NCBI GenBank assembly: GCA_036389795.1
Contig: DASVWD010000239.1
Span: forward strand, 1-43,655
Reading direction: 5' to 3'
DNA from: Longimicrobium sp.
Lineage (GTDB): Bacteria > Gemmatimonadota > Gemmatimonadetes > Longimicrobiales > Longimicrobiaceae
DNA: 43,655 nt
Under the pieces are notes generated by a model. The model searched no databases. It had not been told where the DNA came from and was given only the letters and a program-made list of their open reading frames with translations. Shown here in pieces: positions 31,224-41,367 of the stretch (positions are counted from its first letter, which is position 1; every line of letters starts with the position of its first letter). Position numbers and translations under genes: made by a program.

Positions 31224-32953
31224 GCCCCGCCCTCGCCTTCCTGCTCGGCGCCACCGCCAGGGCGTCGCTGGTGGTCGCCGCCGCGGGGCTCGCGGCGGTG
31301 ATGCTGCGGCGCGCCTCGGCCGCGGTCCGGCACGGCGTCTGGGCTGCGGCGCTGCTGTCGCTCCTCCTCCTCCCCGCCCTCTCGCTCGTCCTGCCCGCCT
31401 ACCGCCCGCCCGCCGCCGTCGTGGAGCGGCTCGCCGGGCTGCGGCCGCGCGCCGCGGCGGGTCCCGTCGCCGATGCCGTGCGGCCGGGCGGAGCGAGGCG
31501 GACCGACGATCCGGCGATCTTCGGCGGGGAGGATGGCCCGATGCCGTCCCGCCCGCCCGTCGATCCGGGGACCGTCGTCGTCGCCGCCTGGATCGCGGGG
31601 TTCCTGCTGGTCGCGGGGCGGGCGCTGCGGAGCCGGCTGGCGGCGCGGGGGCTGGTGGCGCGCGCGCGGCCGGTGTCGGAGTGGACCGCCGTGCTGCCGC
31701 GGGGCGTGCGGCTGCTGGAGAGCGGCGAGGTGGCGGCCCCGGCGGTGGCGGGGATCTTCCGCCCGGCGGTGCTGCTGCCTCCCGGCGCGGCGGCGTGGCC
31801 GGAAGAGCACCGGCGCGCCGTGCTGGCCCACGAGCTGGCGCACGTCGAGCGGCGCGACGTGCTGACGGACCTGCTGGCGCAGGCGGCGTGCGCGCTGCAC
31901 TGGTTCAACCCGCTCGCCTGGATCGCCGCGCGGCGGCTGGCGGCGGAGCGCGAGCGCGCCTGCGACGACCGCGTGCTGGCGGCCGGCGTGGAGCCGCTCG
32001 GCTACGCCACGGTGCTGCTGGAGGCGGCGCGGGCGTCGCTCGCCGCGCGCGCGGCGGCGGCCGGGACGCTGGCGATGGCGCGGCCGTCGGAGCTGGAGTC
32101 GCGCTTCACCGCCCTGCTCGACCCCCGGCGCCGCCGCGGCCCGCTCTCCCGCCGCGCCCGCGCCGCGCTGGCCTGCTGCGCCGCGCTCTTCCTCCTCCCC
32201 CTCGCCGCCTTCCGCGCGGAGCCGGCGCCCTCTCCCGCCCGCGAGCCGTGGACCGGCCCCGCCGCGACCGCCGCGGCGCCGACGGCGCGGAGAGCGCCGG
32301 CCGCGCGGCGGGAGACGACGAGCGCCGCCGTCCAGCACGCCGACGCCGACCAGCCACTCGTCATCACGGACCAGGACTCGCTGCTGGACCCGGAGAGCGA
32401 GCGGGTGGCGCTGCCGTACGAGCGGCTGGCGGCGCGGGCGGCGGCGGTCCCGGCGGCGGGGCCGGACGCGCGCGCCATCGCCGCGCTGCAGGCGGAGCTG
32501 GACCGCGTGTCGCGGGGGCCCGGCGACCTGGTGCGCGAGCGGGCGATCTGGGCGCTCACGCAGGTCCGCGGCGGCCGCCTGGTGGAGCCGCTCCTCGAGA
32601 AGCTCGGCGACGCCGACTGGAAGGTCCGCGCGTACGCCGCGTGGGGGCTGGCCGTCGCCGGCGACCGGCGCGCCACGGCGCCGCTGATCCCGTTGCTCCG
32701 CGACCCCGTCTGGCGCGTCCGCGCGATGGCCGCCGCCGCGCTGGTCGACCTGGGCGACCCCGCCGCGCGCGACGCCATGGTGGCCGTGATCGCCGACCCC
32801 GCCTGGCAGGTGCGCATCAGCGTCGTCCACTACCTGGAGCGCTCCGGCAGCCCCGACGCCCTCGCGCAGTTGCGTCCCCTGCTCTCCGATCCCCACGCCG
32901 GCACCCGGCTGACCGCCGAGGCCGCCGCCGCCCGCCTCTCCGGCCGCCGTTAG
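31220..32953 (+). CDS. M56 (BlaR1-like) membrane metalloprotease with C-terminal HEAT repeats
   Basis: A 577-residue membrane protein. N-terminal membrane helices (about 8-28, 38-60, 117-136) surround a zinc protease domain with HELAH (204-208) followed by WFNPLAWIAARRLAAERERACDDRVL, the M56/BlaR1 signature. A further membrane helix (about 310-335) leads outside. The C-terminal sensor is not a penicillin-binding domain as in BlaR1: it is a run of HEAT-like helical repeats (about 420-577, with RERAIWALTQV, KVRAYAAWGLAVAGD, RVRAMAAAALVDLGDPAARDAM, QVRISVVHYLERSG). The signal may therefore be a protein or peptide. Coupled by ATGA to the repressor gene. Confidence 0.92.
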   Translation: MSPALAFLLGATARASLVVAAAGLAAVMLRRASAAVRHGVWAAALLSLLLLPALSLVLPAYRPPAAVVERLAGLRPRAAAGPVADAVRPGGARRTDDPAIFGGEDGPMPSRPPVDPGTVVVAAWIAGFLLVAGRALRSRLAARGLVARARPVSEWTAVLPRGVRLLESGEVAAPAVAGIFRPAVLLPPGAAAWPEEHRRAVLAHELAHVERRDVLTDLLAQAACALHWFNPLAWIAARRLAAERERACDDRVLAAGVEPLGYATVLLEAARASLAARAAAAGTLAMARPSELESRFTALLDPRRRRGPLSRRARAALACCAALFLLPLAAFRAEPAPSPAREPWTGPAATAAAPTARRAPAARRETTSAAVQHADADQPLVITDQDSLLDPESERVALPYERLAARAAAVPAAGPDARAIAALQAELDRVSRGPGDLVRERAIWALTQVRGGRLVEPLLEKLGDADWKVRAYAAWGLAVAGDRRATAPLIPLLRDPVWRVRAMAAAALVDLGDPAARDAMVAVIADPAWQVRISVVHYLERSGSPDALAQLRPLLSDPHAGTRLTAEAAAARLSGRR

Positions 32954-32993
32954 CCGTCCGCCGGCCGGAGACCGGGATTTCGCTCGCCCACAG

Positions 32994-33011
32994 GTGTCAA
33001 AAAATTGACAC
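32994..33011. promoter_or_regulatory. BlaI-type operator 2, before the serine hydrolase
   Basis: GTGTCAA-AAAA-TTGACAC, a perfect 18-base dyad 26 bases before the ATG of the serine hydrolase gene and sharing TGTCAA-N4-TTGAC with operator 1. TTGACA inside it could also serve as a -35 box, but no good -10 box follows before the gene. Confidence 0.75.
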
Positions 33012-33036
33012 TTATCCCTCACGCTTCGAGGATGCC

Positions 33037-34581
33037 ATGAGCCCACGTCCGACCTTCCTCTCCGCGCGCACGGCGATCCTGGTCGCGGCGGCGCTGCTCG
33101 CGCCGGGCGCCGCGCACGCGCAGACCGGCGCCCTGCCGCCGGAGCTGGACGCGTACATCGCGAAGGCGCTGGCCGAGTGGGAGGTGCCGGGAATGGCGCT
33201 CGCCGTCGTCCGGCACGACTCGGTGCTGGTGGCCAGGGGCTACGGCGTGCGCGAGCTGGGGAAGCCGGGGCGGGTGGACGAGAACACGGTGTTCGACATC
33301 GCCTCGCTCACCAAGAGCTTCACGGCGGCCGGCGCGGCGGTGCTGGTGGACGAGGGGAAGCTCGCGTGGGACGACCCCGTGCGGCGCTGGCTGCCGTGGA
33401 TGGAGTTCCCCGACGCGTACCTCACGCGCGAGGTGACGCTGCGCGACCTCCTCTCGCACCGCACAGGGCTGGAGGCGGCCAACTTCGCCTACCGCTTCAC
33501 CGGCATCGACCGCGGGGAGACGCTGCGGCAGGTGCGCTGGATGCGGCCGCAGGCGCCGTTCCGCACGCGCCAGGTCTACAACAACATCCTCTACGCCGCC
33601 GCCGGCGAGGTGACGGCCGCCGCGGCGGGGACGACGTGGGCGGAGCTGATGCGGACGCGCCTCTTCCAGCCGCTGGGGATGGGGAGCACCACGGCGGAGG
33701 AGGAGCCCGACCGCGCCGGGAACGTGGCTTCGCCGCACGCACCGATCGGCGGCGTGCAGCGCCCGGTCCGCGCGCGCAACCACCAGGCCATCTCCCCGGC
33801 GGGCGGGGTGTACTCCACGGCGGCCGACATGGCGCGCTGGCTCCGCTTCCAGCTCGCGGACGGCGTGCTGGACGGGCGGCGGGTGATCTCCGCGGCGGCG
33901 ATGGCGGAGATGCACCACCCGTGGACGGTGATCCCCACCACGCCCGAGATGCGCGCGTCGCGGCAGGTGGAGGGCTACGCCGGCTACGGGCTGGGGTGGA
34001 ACGTGATGGACTACCGCGGCCGCCCGCTGCTCTGGCACAGCGGCAACTCCGACGGGATGCCCAGCTACATGGCCATCCTGCCGAAGGACGGGATCGGCGT
34101 GGTGGTGATGCTGAACTCCTGGGGCGCCTCGGTCCTGCACGGCGAGCTCGTCTCGCGCGTCCTGGACACGCTCCTGGGGCTGCCCACGCGCGACTACAGC
34201 GGCGAGCTGATGGCGCGCACCCACGAGGCCGAGCGCCGCGCGCGGGAGGCGGCCGCGCGCGAGGACTCGGCGCGCGTGCGCGGGACCCGCCCCACGCTGC
34301 CGCTGGACGCCTACGCGGGAGTGTACGCCGACAGCCTGTACGGCGAGATCGCGGTGGCGCGCGAGGGGGAGAAGCTCACGCTGCGGATGGGGAAAGGCGA
34401 GATCGCGGACCTGGAGCACTGGCACCACGACACCTTCCGCGTGCTCTGGCGCGACGACCTGTTCCGCGAGTACTTCTCGACGCTGGTGACCTTCTCGCTC
34501 GACGCGCGCCCCGCGCCGGCCATGCTGGGGATGCGCCTCAACCGCGACTGGATCGAGGCGCGGCGGAGGGCGGCGCCGTAG
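33037..34581 (+). CDS. Secreted class C-like serine hydrolase, likely BlaI-regulated
   Basis: A 514-residue exported serine hydrolase. The signal peptide ends near AAHAQ. Motifs: Ser90-Leu-Thr-Lys93 (SLTK), Tyr181-Asn-Asn183 (YNN) and HSGN in LLWHSGNSDG, in the class C beta-lactamase/DD-peptidase fold. A C-terminal domain (about 410-514, YAGVYADSLYGEIAV...TLRMGKG) resembles the DUF3471 lipocalin-like domain found in esterase relatives. ATG 33037 is preceded by GAGGATG. It lies 83 bases after the M56 gene, with an operator dyad between, so it is likely induced when M56 inactivates BlaI. Whether it hydrolyses beta-lactams, D-peptides or esters is open. Confidence 0.92.
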   Translation: MSPRPTFLSARTAILVAAALLAPGAAHAQTGALPPELDAYIAKALAEWEVPGMALAVVRHDSVLVARGYGVRELGKPGRVDENTVFDIASLTKSFTAAGAAVLVDEGKLAWDDPVRRWLPWMEFPDAYLTREVTLRDLLSHRTGLEAANFAYRFTGIDRGETLRQVRWMRPQAPFRTRQVYNNILYAAAGEVTAAAAGTTWAELMRTRLFQPLGMGSTTAEEEPDRAGNVASPHAPIGGVQRPVRARNHQAISPAGGVYSTAADMARWLRFQLADGVLDGRRVISAAAMAEMHHPWTVIPTTPEMRASRQVEGYAGYGLGWNVMDYRGRPLLWHSGNSDGMPSYMAILPKDGIGVVVMLNSWGASVLHGELVSRVLDTLLGLPTRDYSGELMARTHEAERRAREAAAREDSARVRGTRPTLPLDAYAGVYADSLYGEIAVAREGEKLTLRMGKGEIADLEHWHHDTFRVLWRDDLFREYFSTLVTFSLDARPAPAMLGMRLNRDWIEARRRAAP

Positions 34582-34629
34582 TCCGCGGTGAAACTCGGTC
34601 GCGCACGACGGGCATCGGCGCGGCCGCGG

Positions 34630-34683
34630 GGGCCCTCACCCGCCGCCTTAGAGCGGCAACCCTCTCCCAACTTCGGGAGAGGG
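34630..34683 (+). repeat. Double-hairpin repeat family B, copy 3
   Basis: GGCCCTCACCC, hairpin GCCGC-CTTAGA-GCGGC, hairpin CCCTCTCCC (34660-34668)/GGGAGAGGG (34675-34683). It lies 49 bases after the serine hydrolase stop, between convergent genes. A CCCCTGT-rich stretch (34720-34748) then runs up to the GH15 stop; a similar one lies at 318-356 next to the M28 stop. Confidence 0.8.
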
Positions 34684-34751
34684 TGAGCTCGACCGCCTCG
34701 GTGCGGGTTGGGAGTAGCTGCCGGCTGTCCCCTGTCCCCTGTCGCCTGCGG

Positions 34752-36572
<1,821 letters not shown>

Positions 36573-36574
36573 GA

Positions 36575-36604
36575 GTGCGTGAGTGCGTGAGTGCGTGAGT
36601 GCGT
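36575..36604 (-). repeat. 8-nt GTGCGTGA tandem repeat before GH15
   Basis: Nearly four tandem copies of GTGCGTGA directly before the proposed GH15 start codon. Related to the GTGCGAAA runs at 15366-15474 and 17992-18024. Confidence 0.8.
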
Positions 36605-36672
36605 TCGGACGCGTCACATCATCCGTCGGCCGGGGCCGCGCGGCAAGATCGCGAACCGCGAACCGCTGGCTC

Positions 36673-36816
36673 GGGCGTGTCCCTCCGCTGCGCTCCGGGC
36701 CGGGCTGCGCGCGCCGTAGGCCTGCAAACAACGCAGGCCGACGGCGCCGGGCCGCCGCCGCCACGATACCCCTGTGGCGGCGCCGTCCCGGCCCTCCGGG
36801 CGCGCATCCCTCACGC
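36673..36816 (-). repeat. Composite leader element (repeat family D), copy 3
   Basis: The ends match copies 1 and 2, but both hairpins have changed with pairing kept: GGCCTGC/GCAGGCC in place of GGGCAC/GTGCCC, and CGCCGCCAC/GTGGCGGCG for the second. Confidence 0.85.
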
Positions 36817-36847
36817 GAGGTTTCGTTGCGCGAAGCGCCCTGGGGCC

Positions 36848-36949
36848 GTAGGGGCGAGCATGCGAGTCCGAGCACAGGCGGCATCGGCGCAAGAGGCCGC
36901 CTACCGCGCATGTACTGGCATCCGCCGGTCGAGGCATGCTCGCCCCTAC
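36848..36949 (-). repeat. Repeat family E (GTAGGGGCGAG), copy 2
   Basis: Bounded by GTAGGGGCGAGCATGC and GCATGCTCGCCCCTAC, a perfect 16-base inverted pair. The interior is nearly identical to 17721-17823 in inverse orientation. Confidence 0.85.
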
Positions 36950-36981
36950 GAGGATCTTCGCACCGAGCCCCGTCAAGTCCA

Positions 36982-37035
36982 CCCTCTCCCGAAGTTGGGA
37001 GAGGGTTGCCGCTCTAAGGCGGCGGGTGAGGGCCC
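36982..37035 (-). repeat. Double-hairpin repeat family B, copy 4
   Basis: CCCTCTCCC/GGGAGAGGG (36982-37005) and GCCGC/GCGGC (37008-37023), starting eight bases after the CtaG-like stop codon on the minus strand. Likely transcript end. Confidence 0.8.
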
Positions 37036-37042
37036 CGCGCGG

Positions 37043-38005
37043 TCACGCCGCCAGCGCGCGCCGCGCCTCCGCCGCGCGCACGCGGCGCTCCGAGGCGCGC
37101 AGCCACTGCAGCAGCAGCCACACGGCCGCCGCCAGGTACGGCACCCCGCCGGGGATCCACATCACCAGCCCCGCGAGCTGCTGGTCCGCGGCCGGCGTGA
37201 GCCCCCACGCCGCCGCCGACTGCAGGTGCGCCGCGTACCACGGCGCCTCGCTGAAGGCCAGCAGCGCGCCCAGGGCCCCGCTCGCCATCGCCATCGCGAA
37301 CGCGTAGAGCACCGCCGCCCCGGGAGAGCGGCGCAGGCGGCCGGCCGGGTGCAGCGCCACCCACCAGAAGAGCGCCGCCGTCCCCAGGAAGCTCGCGTGC
37401 TCCAGCGCGTGCACCCCCTCGTGCGCCAGCGCCGCGTCGTACGCGCCCGGCAGGTGCCACGCCCACAGCGCCCCCGCGTGCAGCGCGAACGCGGCGAGCG
37501 GGTGCGCGAGCCCCCGGAAGAGCGCGCGCAGCCCCAGCGCGTGCCACCACCGGGCGGCCGCGGCCCGCCCCCGCCGCGGCAGCCCCCAGGCGAGCCCCAC
37601 CTGCGGCGCCCCCAGCACCAGCAGCGGCGCCGCCACCGCCATCAGCAGCAGGTGCTGCAGCATGTGCGCGGTGAAGAGCGCCCCCCCGGCCGCGTCCAGC
37701 GGCGACACCAGCGCCACCAGCAGCGCCGCGATCCCGCCCCCGAAGGCGAGCGCCTGCGCCCTCGCCACGCCGCGGCCCGCCCCCGCCCGCCTCCACACCG
37801 CCTCCACCCCGCGCGAGTAGATCCACGCGGCCACGAAGAGCGAGATCAGCACCCCCGGCTCCCACGACCACGCCCCCCACAGGTCGTGCGGCGCCACCGG
37901 CCGCCCCGGGTGCGCCGCCAGCGGCCCGGGCACGCCCGCGGCCAGCGCCGCCGGCAGGAGCGCCCGGCCTCGACGCAGAGTCGACCGAACCTCGTGGAAT
38001 CTCAC
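37043..38005 (-). CDS. ctaG: CtaG-like cytochrome c oxidase assembly protein (caa3 type)
   Basis: A 320-residue membrane protein of the caa3_CtaG family, with about seven membrane segments. Conserved histidines lie in helices: FTAHMLQHLLLM, HAGALWAWHLP and ALEHASFLG, and WEPGVLISLFVAAWIYSRGV is the usual N-terminal helix. The family is needed for copper insertion or assembly of caa3 oxidase in bacilli. It lies about 20 kb from the oxidase operon, on the same strand. GTG 38005 gives a plausible start, but the ribosome-binding site is weak and the first 30 residues (signal-like, MRFHEVRSTLRRG...) may vary. Confidence 0.88.
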   Translation of the reverse strand: MRFHEVRSTLRRGRALLPAALAAGVPGPLAAHPGRPVAPHDLWGAWSWEPGVLISLFVAAWIYSRGVEAVWRRAGAGRGVARAQALAFGGGIAALLVALVSPLDAAGGALFTAHMLQHLLLMAVAAPLLVLGAPQVGLAWGLPRRGRAAAARWWHALGLRALFRGLAHPLAAFALHAGALWAWHLPGAYDAALAHEGVHALEHASFLGTAALFWWVALHPAGRLRRSPGAAVLYAFAMAMASGALGALLAFSEAPWYAAHLQSAAAWGLTPAADQQLAGLVMWIPGGVPYLAAAVWLLLQWLRASERRVRAAEARRALAA

Positions 38006-38227
38006 GACTTACGCACCGGGTGAGCGGGGCCCGCATCTTGCCCGCGCCCGGAGAGGCAAGCCGCATTCCGCACCCTCGCTCCGCACTTCGCGACCCCCTC
38101 GATTCCCCCGTCCGCTCTGTCCAGAGTTCGTCCAGGGTTGGAACGCATGTTGCAACCGCCTTCCGCCCCACGTTTTCCGGCCGAAGGAGCCGGGGGACCG
38201 GTCACCCACCAACCTGGGAGGTGCGGG

Positions 38228-38701
38228 ATGCGCGACAGGGACGAGCTCGACCGGGAGCGGCCGCTGGAGGCGAACGGGCTGCGCGGCGAGGAGGAGCGGA
38301 AGCTGACGCTCTCGGAAGAGGAGCTGGAGCTGCGGAAGCGGCAGGTGTCGGCGGGCGAGGTGGGGGTCGAGAAGCGGGTGGAGACCGAGCACGTGCGCGA
38401 GAGCGTCCCCACCCTGCGCGAGGAGGTCACCGTCGAGCGGCGGCCGATCACCGACCCCATGCAGGCGCGGGGGGAGATCACCGAGGACGAGATCCGCGTC
38501 CCGCTCCACGCCGAAGAGGTGGTGGCCGAGAAGCGCGTGGTCCCCAAGGAGGAGCTGGTGGTGCGCAAGCACGCCGTCCAGGAGGAGCGCGTGGTGGAGG
38601 CCGACCTGCGCCGCGAGCACGCCGAGGTGGAGCGCATGGGCGACGTCGACCTCCGGGACGACGCCGGCCTCCGGGGCGACGGGCTCGACCGCGACCGCTG
38701 A
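38228..38701 (+). CDS. DUF2382 (YsnF/AvaK-type) protein
   Basis: A 157-residue, highly charged, soluble protein. The core shows the DUF2382 pattern: LTLSEEELELRKRQVSAGEVGVEKRVETEHVRESVPTLREEV..., then EDEIRVPLHAEEVVAEKRVVPKEELVVRK. Proteins with this domain are general-stress proteins in bacilli and cyanobacteria, often with an N-terminal PRC barrel; none is present here. ATG 38228 follows GGGAGGTG at good spacing. The gene ends at a strong terminator. Molecular function is unknown. Confidence 0.9.
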   Translation: MRDRDELDRERPLEANGLRGEEERKLTLSEEELELRKRQVSAGEVGVEKRVETEHVRESVPTLREEVTVERRPITDPMQARGEITEDEIRVPLHAEEVVAEKRVVPKEELVVRKHAVQEERVVEADLRREHAEVERMGDVDLRDDAGLRGDGLDRDR

Positions 38702-38726
38702 CGGTATCGGGCAGGATGACGGAAAA

Positions 38727-38762
38727 AGCGAGGGGCCGGGTGAGATCACCCGGCCCCTCGCT
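38727..38762. terminator. Strong two-way Rho-independent terminator
   Basis: A 17-bp perfect stem (38727-38743 with 38746-38762), arm AGCGAGGGGCCGGGTGA. AAAAA precedes it on one side and CTCTTT follows on the other, so it can end both the DUF2382 gene (plus) and the convergent lipoprotein gene (minus). Confidence 0.92.
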
Positions 38763-38789
38763 CTTTCCATCCGCCGCCGACGATGCGGC

Positions 38790-39314
38790 TCAGTACTCGA
38801 TGCGGCGGCTCTTGTCGACGTTGTTGCCGATCACGGCGCCCGCCACGCCGCCCACCACGCCGCCGATCACGGCGCCGCGCACGCGGTGACGGCTCCCGCC
38901 GGCCACCGCGCCGGCCACCGCGCCCACGCCCGCGCCGATCGCCGCGTCACGCACGGTGTGCTTCTGCTCCACCACCCGCGGCTGCCGGACCGGCGCCGAG
39001 GCGTAGGTCCCGCTCGAGCTCGAGCGGCGGCCCACCGAGGACGACGAGCGGCGGCTCGAGGAGCGGCGGGGCCGCGAGACCGGCCTCTCCTCCTCTTCCG
39101 CCGGCGCCGCCTCTTCCTTCACCGGCGCCGGCGCGTGCGCGGCCAGTGCGGAAAGCTCCAGCGGCGAGGCCACCGGCTGCACCGGGGCGGCGGGCTGCGC
39201 CGCCAGGCTGTCCAGCCAGGCCAGGTCGCGCTCCAGGGTCGGCTGCTCGTCACGCCCGCAGGCCGCGATGACCATCAGGGGGGACATCACCAGGGCGATT
39301 TTCAGGACACGCAT
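38790..39314 (-). CDS. Glycine-zipper lipoprotein
   Basis: A 174-residue lipoprotein (lipobox VIAAC, Cys19). The middle is low-complexity: Ala/Pro/Glu-rich, then a Ser/Arg run (about 83-105). The C-terminal part is a glycine-zipper domain: AAIGAGVGAVAGAVAGGSRH and GAVIGGVVGGVAGAVIGNN, ending RRIEY, as in YMGG/Rick_17kDa-type envelope proteins that insert into or oligomerise in membranes. The start ATG is preceded by GGAGGAG. A well-formed sigma-70 promoter lies about 210 bases upstream (39528-39556), giving a long leader. Confidence 0.85.
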   Translation of the reverse strand: MRVLKIALVMSPLMVIAACGRDEQPTLERDLAWLDSLAAQPAAPVQPVASPLELSALAAHAPAPVKEEAAPAEEEERPVSRPRRSSSRRSSSSVGRRSSSSGTYASAPVRQPRVVEQKHTVRDAAIGAGVGAVAGAVAGGSRHRVRGAVIGGVVGGVAGAVIGNNVDKSRRIEY

Positions 39315-39721
39315 GCGTCTACTCCTCCGTCTCGACTCTTCGATGGTGGTGGCGGCCGGGCGTGAAAACCCGCTTCACCATTGGACTTTCCGTCCGCCGT
39401 CGCCGCCCGTGGGCTCCGATGTCTCGCCGGGTATCTTGCAGACCCCGGGCCACGCGTCACGCTGCTACCGCTTCATCATGCATCTGCTACGGATATACGT
39501 CGCAGACCTCCCTACGATTGAGTCTTAAATATACCTCACGCAACGACTTAGGTCAACTCCACCACCGGGTGGGCACGTCGGCGGCGGCCCGGGAACGAGG
39601 CGGTCCGGGCCGTCCCGCGCCCGCGGCCGCGCTTGCCTCGCGGGCGGTCGCGCCGCTATCAACTTCCCGTTCCCCGCGCGGGCACTGAAGGCAGGACGAC
39701 GCGACCGGAGAAGCGCACCCG
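39315..39721. other. Divergent intergenic region
   Basis: 407 bases between the lipoprotein (minus) and antiporter (plus) genes. Centre 39480-39560 is AT-rich and carries the minus-strand promoter. I see no gene, repeat copy or terminator. The plus-strand promoter for the antiporter was not found. Confidence 0.6.
39528..39556 (-). promoter_or_regulatory. Sigma-70 promoter for the glycine-zipper lipoprotein
   Basis: On the minus strand: -35 TTGACC (39556-39551), 17-base spacer, -10 TATATT (39533-39528). This is close to consensus and lies in the most AT-rich spot of an otherwise GC-rich region. Transcription would start near 39521, leaving a leader of about 205 bases. Confidence 0.7.
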
Positions 39722-41119
39722 ATGACCCTGTTTGAGGTCCTGGCGGTCCTGATCACGCTCACGGCCCTGATCGGGTTCGTCAACGAGCGCTACATCGGCC
39801 TGCCGCCCACCATCGGCGTGCTACTGGGCGGGCTGCTGGTGTCGCTGGCGCTGGTGGCGCTGGACGAGCTGGGGCTCACGGGGCAGGGCTTCGCGGCCGG
39901 GCTGCTGGCCCAGATCGACTTCGACGCGCTGCTCATGCAGGGGCTGCTGAGCTTCCTGCTCTTCGCCGGGGCGCTGCACATCAACCTGGGCGAGCTGCTG
40001 GAGCAGAAGTGGACCATCCTGCTCCTGGCCACCTTCGGCACCCTCCTCTCCACCCTGCTGATCGGCGGGGCGATGTACGGCGTGCTCGCCGCGCTGGGGC
40101 TGCCGATCCCGCTGGCCTGGGCGCTCCTTTTCGGCGCGCTGATCTCGCCGACCGACCCGATCGCGGTGCTGGGGATCCTCAAGCGCATGAACGCGCCCAG
40201 GCGGCTGGAGGTGCTCATCGGCGGCGAGAGCCTCTTCAACGACGGGGTGGGCGTGGTGGTGTTCACCATGATCGCGGGGCTGGCGCTGGGCGAGGGGCAC
40301 GCGGAGCCGACCGCGGCGGGCGCGGCGGGGCTCTTCCTGCGCGAGGCGGTGGGCGGCGTGGCGTACGGGCTGCTGCTGGGGTGGGCCGCCTTCCACCTGC
40401 TGCGCCGGATCGACAACTACACGGTGGAGATCCTGATCACCCTGGCGGTGGTGACGGGCGGCTACGCGCTGGCGGGGCGGCTGCACACCTCGGGGCCGAT
40501 CGCCGTGGTGGTGGCGGGGATCCTGGTGGGCAACCCCGGGCGCCGCTTCGCCATGTCGGAGGTGACGCGCGGCCACCTCGACACCTTCTGGCTGGTGGTC
40601 GACGAGGCGCTGAACGCCGTGCTCTTCGTGCTGATCGGGCTGGAAGTGCTGGTGCTGCGGCTCACGGGGCCGTTCCTGGCCGCGGGGCTCGCGGCGATCC
40701 CCGTGGTGCTGGCGGCGCGCGCGGTGAGCGTGGGCGCCCCGATCGCGGCGCTGCGCCTGCGCGTGCCCTTCCTCCCCTACACGGTGCGCACCATGACGTG
40801 GGGCGGCCTGCGCGGGGGGATCGCCGTCGCGCTGGCGCTGTCGCTGCCGGCCTCCCACGCGCGCGACCTGGTCGTGGTGATGACGTACGCGGTGGTGGTC
40901 TTCTCGATCCTGGTGCAGGGCCTGACCGTGGCCCCGCTGGCCCGCCGCGCCACCGCCCGCGGCGTGGAGGCGCCCCTGGCGCTGGACTCCTCGGGCGTCC
41001 CCGTCGACGCCCTGGTCCCCGCGCCGGCGGCGGAGCCGGACGCGGACGAGCCGGCGGCCGAAGGCGCTCCCCTGGTGGCCGACGCACCCGCCGGGAGCGC
41101 CGATCTTCGGCCGTCGTGA
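39722..41119 (+). CDS. CPA1-family Na+/H+ antiporter (NhaP-like)
   Basis: A 465-residue membrane protein with 12-13 helices. Ion-binding signatures are ISPTDPIAV (Thr144-Asp145-Pro146) and GGESLFNDGVGVV (Asn173-Asp174), diagnostic of electroneutral CPA1 exchangers. WGGLRGGIAVALALSLP is the conserved late segment. The soluble tail (about 415-465) is short, Ala/Glu/Pro-rich and carries no RCK or CBS domain. It expels Na+ in exchange for protons for pH and salt balance. It has no evident operon partners. Confidence 0.94.
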   Translation: MTLFEVLAVLITLTALIGFVNERYIGLPPTIGVLLGGLLVSLALVALDELGLTGQGFAAGLLAQIDFDALLMQGLLSFLLFAGALHINLGELLEQKWTILLLATFGTLLSTLLIGGAMYGVLAALGLPIPLAWALLFGALISPTDPIAVLGILKRMNAPRRLEVLIGGESLFNDGVGVVVFTMIAGLALGEGHAEPTAAGAAGLFLREAVGGVAYGLLLGWAAFHLLRRIDNYTVEILITLAVVTGGYALAGRLHTSGPIAVVVAGILVGNPGRRFAMSEVTRGHLDTFWLVVDEALNAVLFVLIGLEVLVLRLTGPFLAAGLAAIPVVLAARAVSVGAPIAALRLRVPFLPYTVRTMTWGGLRGGIAVALALSLPASHARDLVVVMTYAVVVFSILVQGLTVAPLARRATARGVEAPLALDSSGVPVDALVPAPAAEPDADEPAAEGAPLVADAPAGSADLRPS

Positions 41120-41367
41120 AGGCGCGAACGACAGCCGGTTCCCACGCGGTCAGCCATGGGGCGGCCGCAGGGATGTGGCATACGTGGAGCAATACGAGTA
41201 TTCTCCTCCGCGTGTCACGGGTCGCCGGGGCGGCGCCTCGGCTCACCCGCTCGCTCCAACCCTGCCGGCCTCACAGGCATCCTAGCAGGCGCCGGCGCAG
41301 ATCCGCCCGTCGTCGTCTCCATTCGAGAGCGACGGCTCCTTCCACTCTCCCTCAACCGAATCGGGGC
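41120..41367. other. Intergenic region before the PDZ gene
   Basis: 248 bases. Contains a small dyad AATACGAGTATT (41191-41202) in an AT-richer patch that could be an operator or part of a promoter. No gene seen. Confidence 0.4.

Larger units (their letters stand above)
36573..37042. other. Intergenic region made of ordered repeats
   Basis: Read towards GH15 on the minus strand it holds family B (37035-36982), family E (36949-36848), family D (36816-36673) and the 8-nt repeat (36604-36575), the same order and orientation as before the FNT gene. No gene is visible. Confidence 0.75.

Noticed and set aside
36573-36911. N-terminal extension of GH15 to 36911
   Set aside because: The extra residues would be encoded by the 8-nt repeat and family D; GH15 proteins begin at or just before the RPYPPIEDHG segment.
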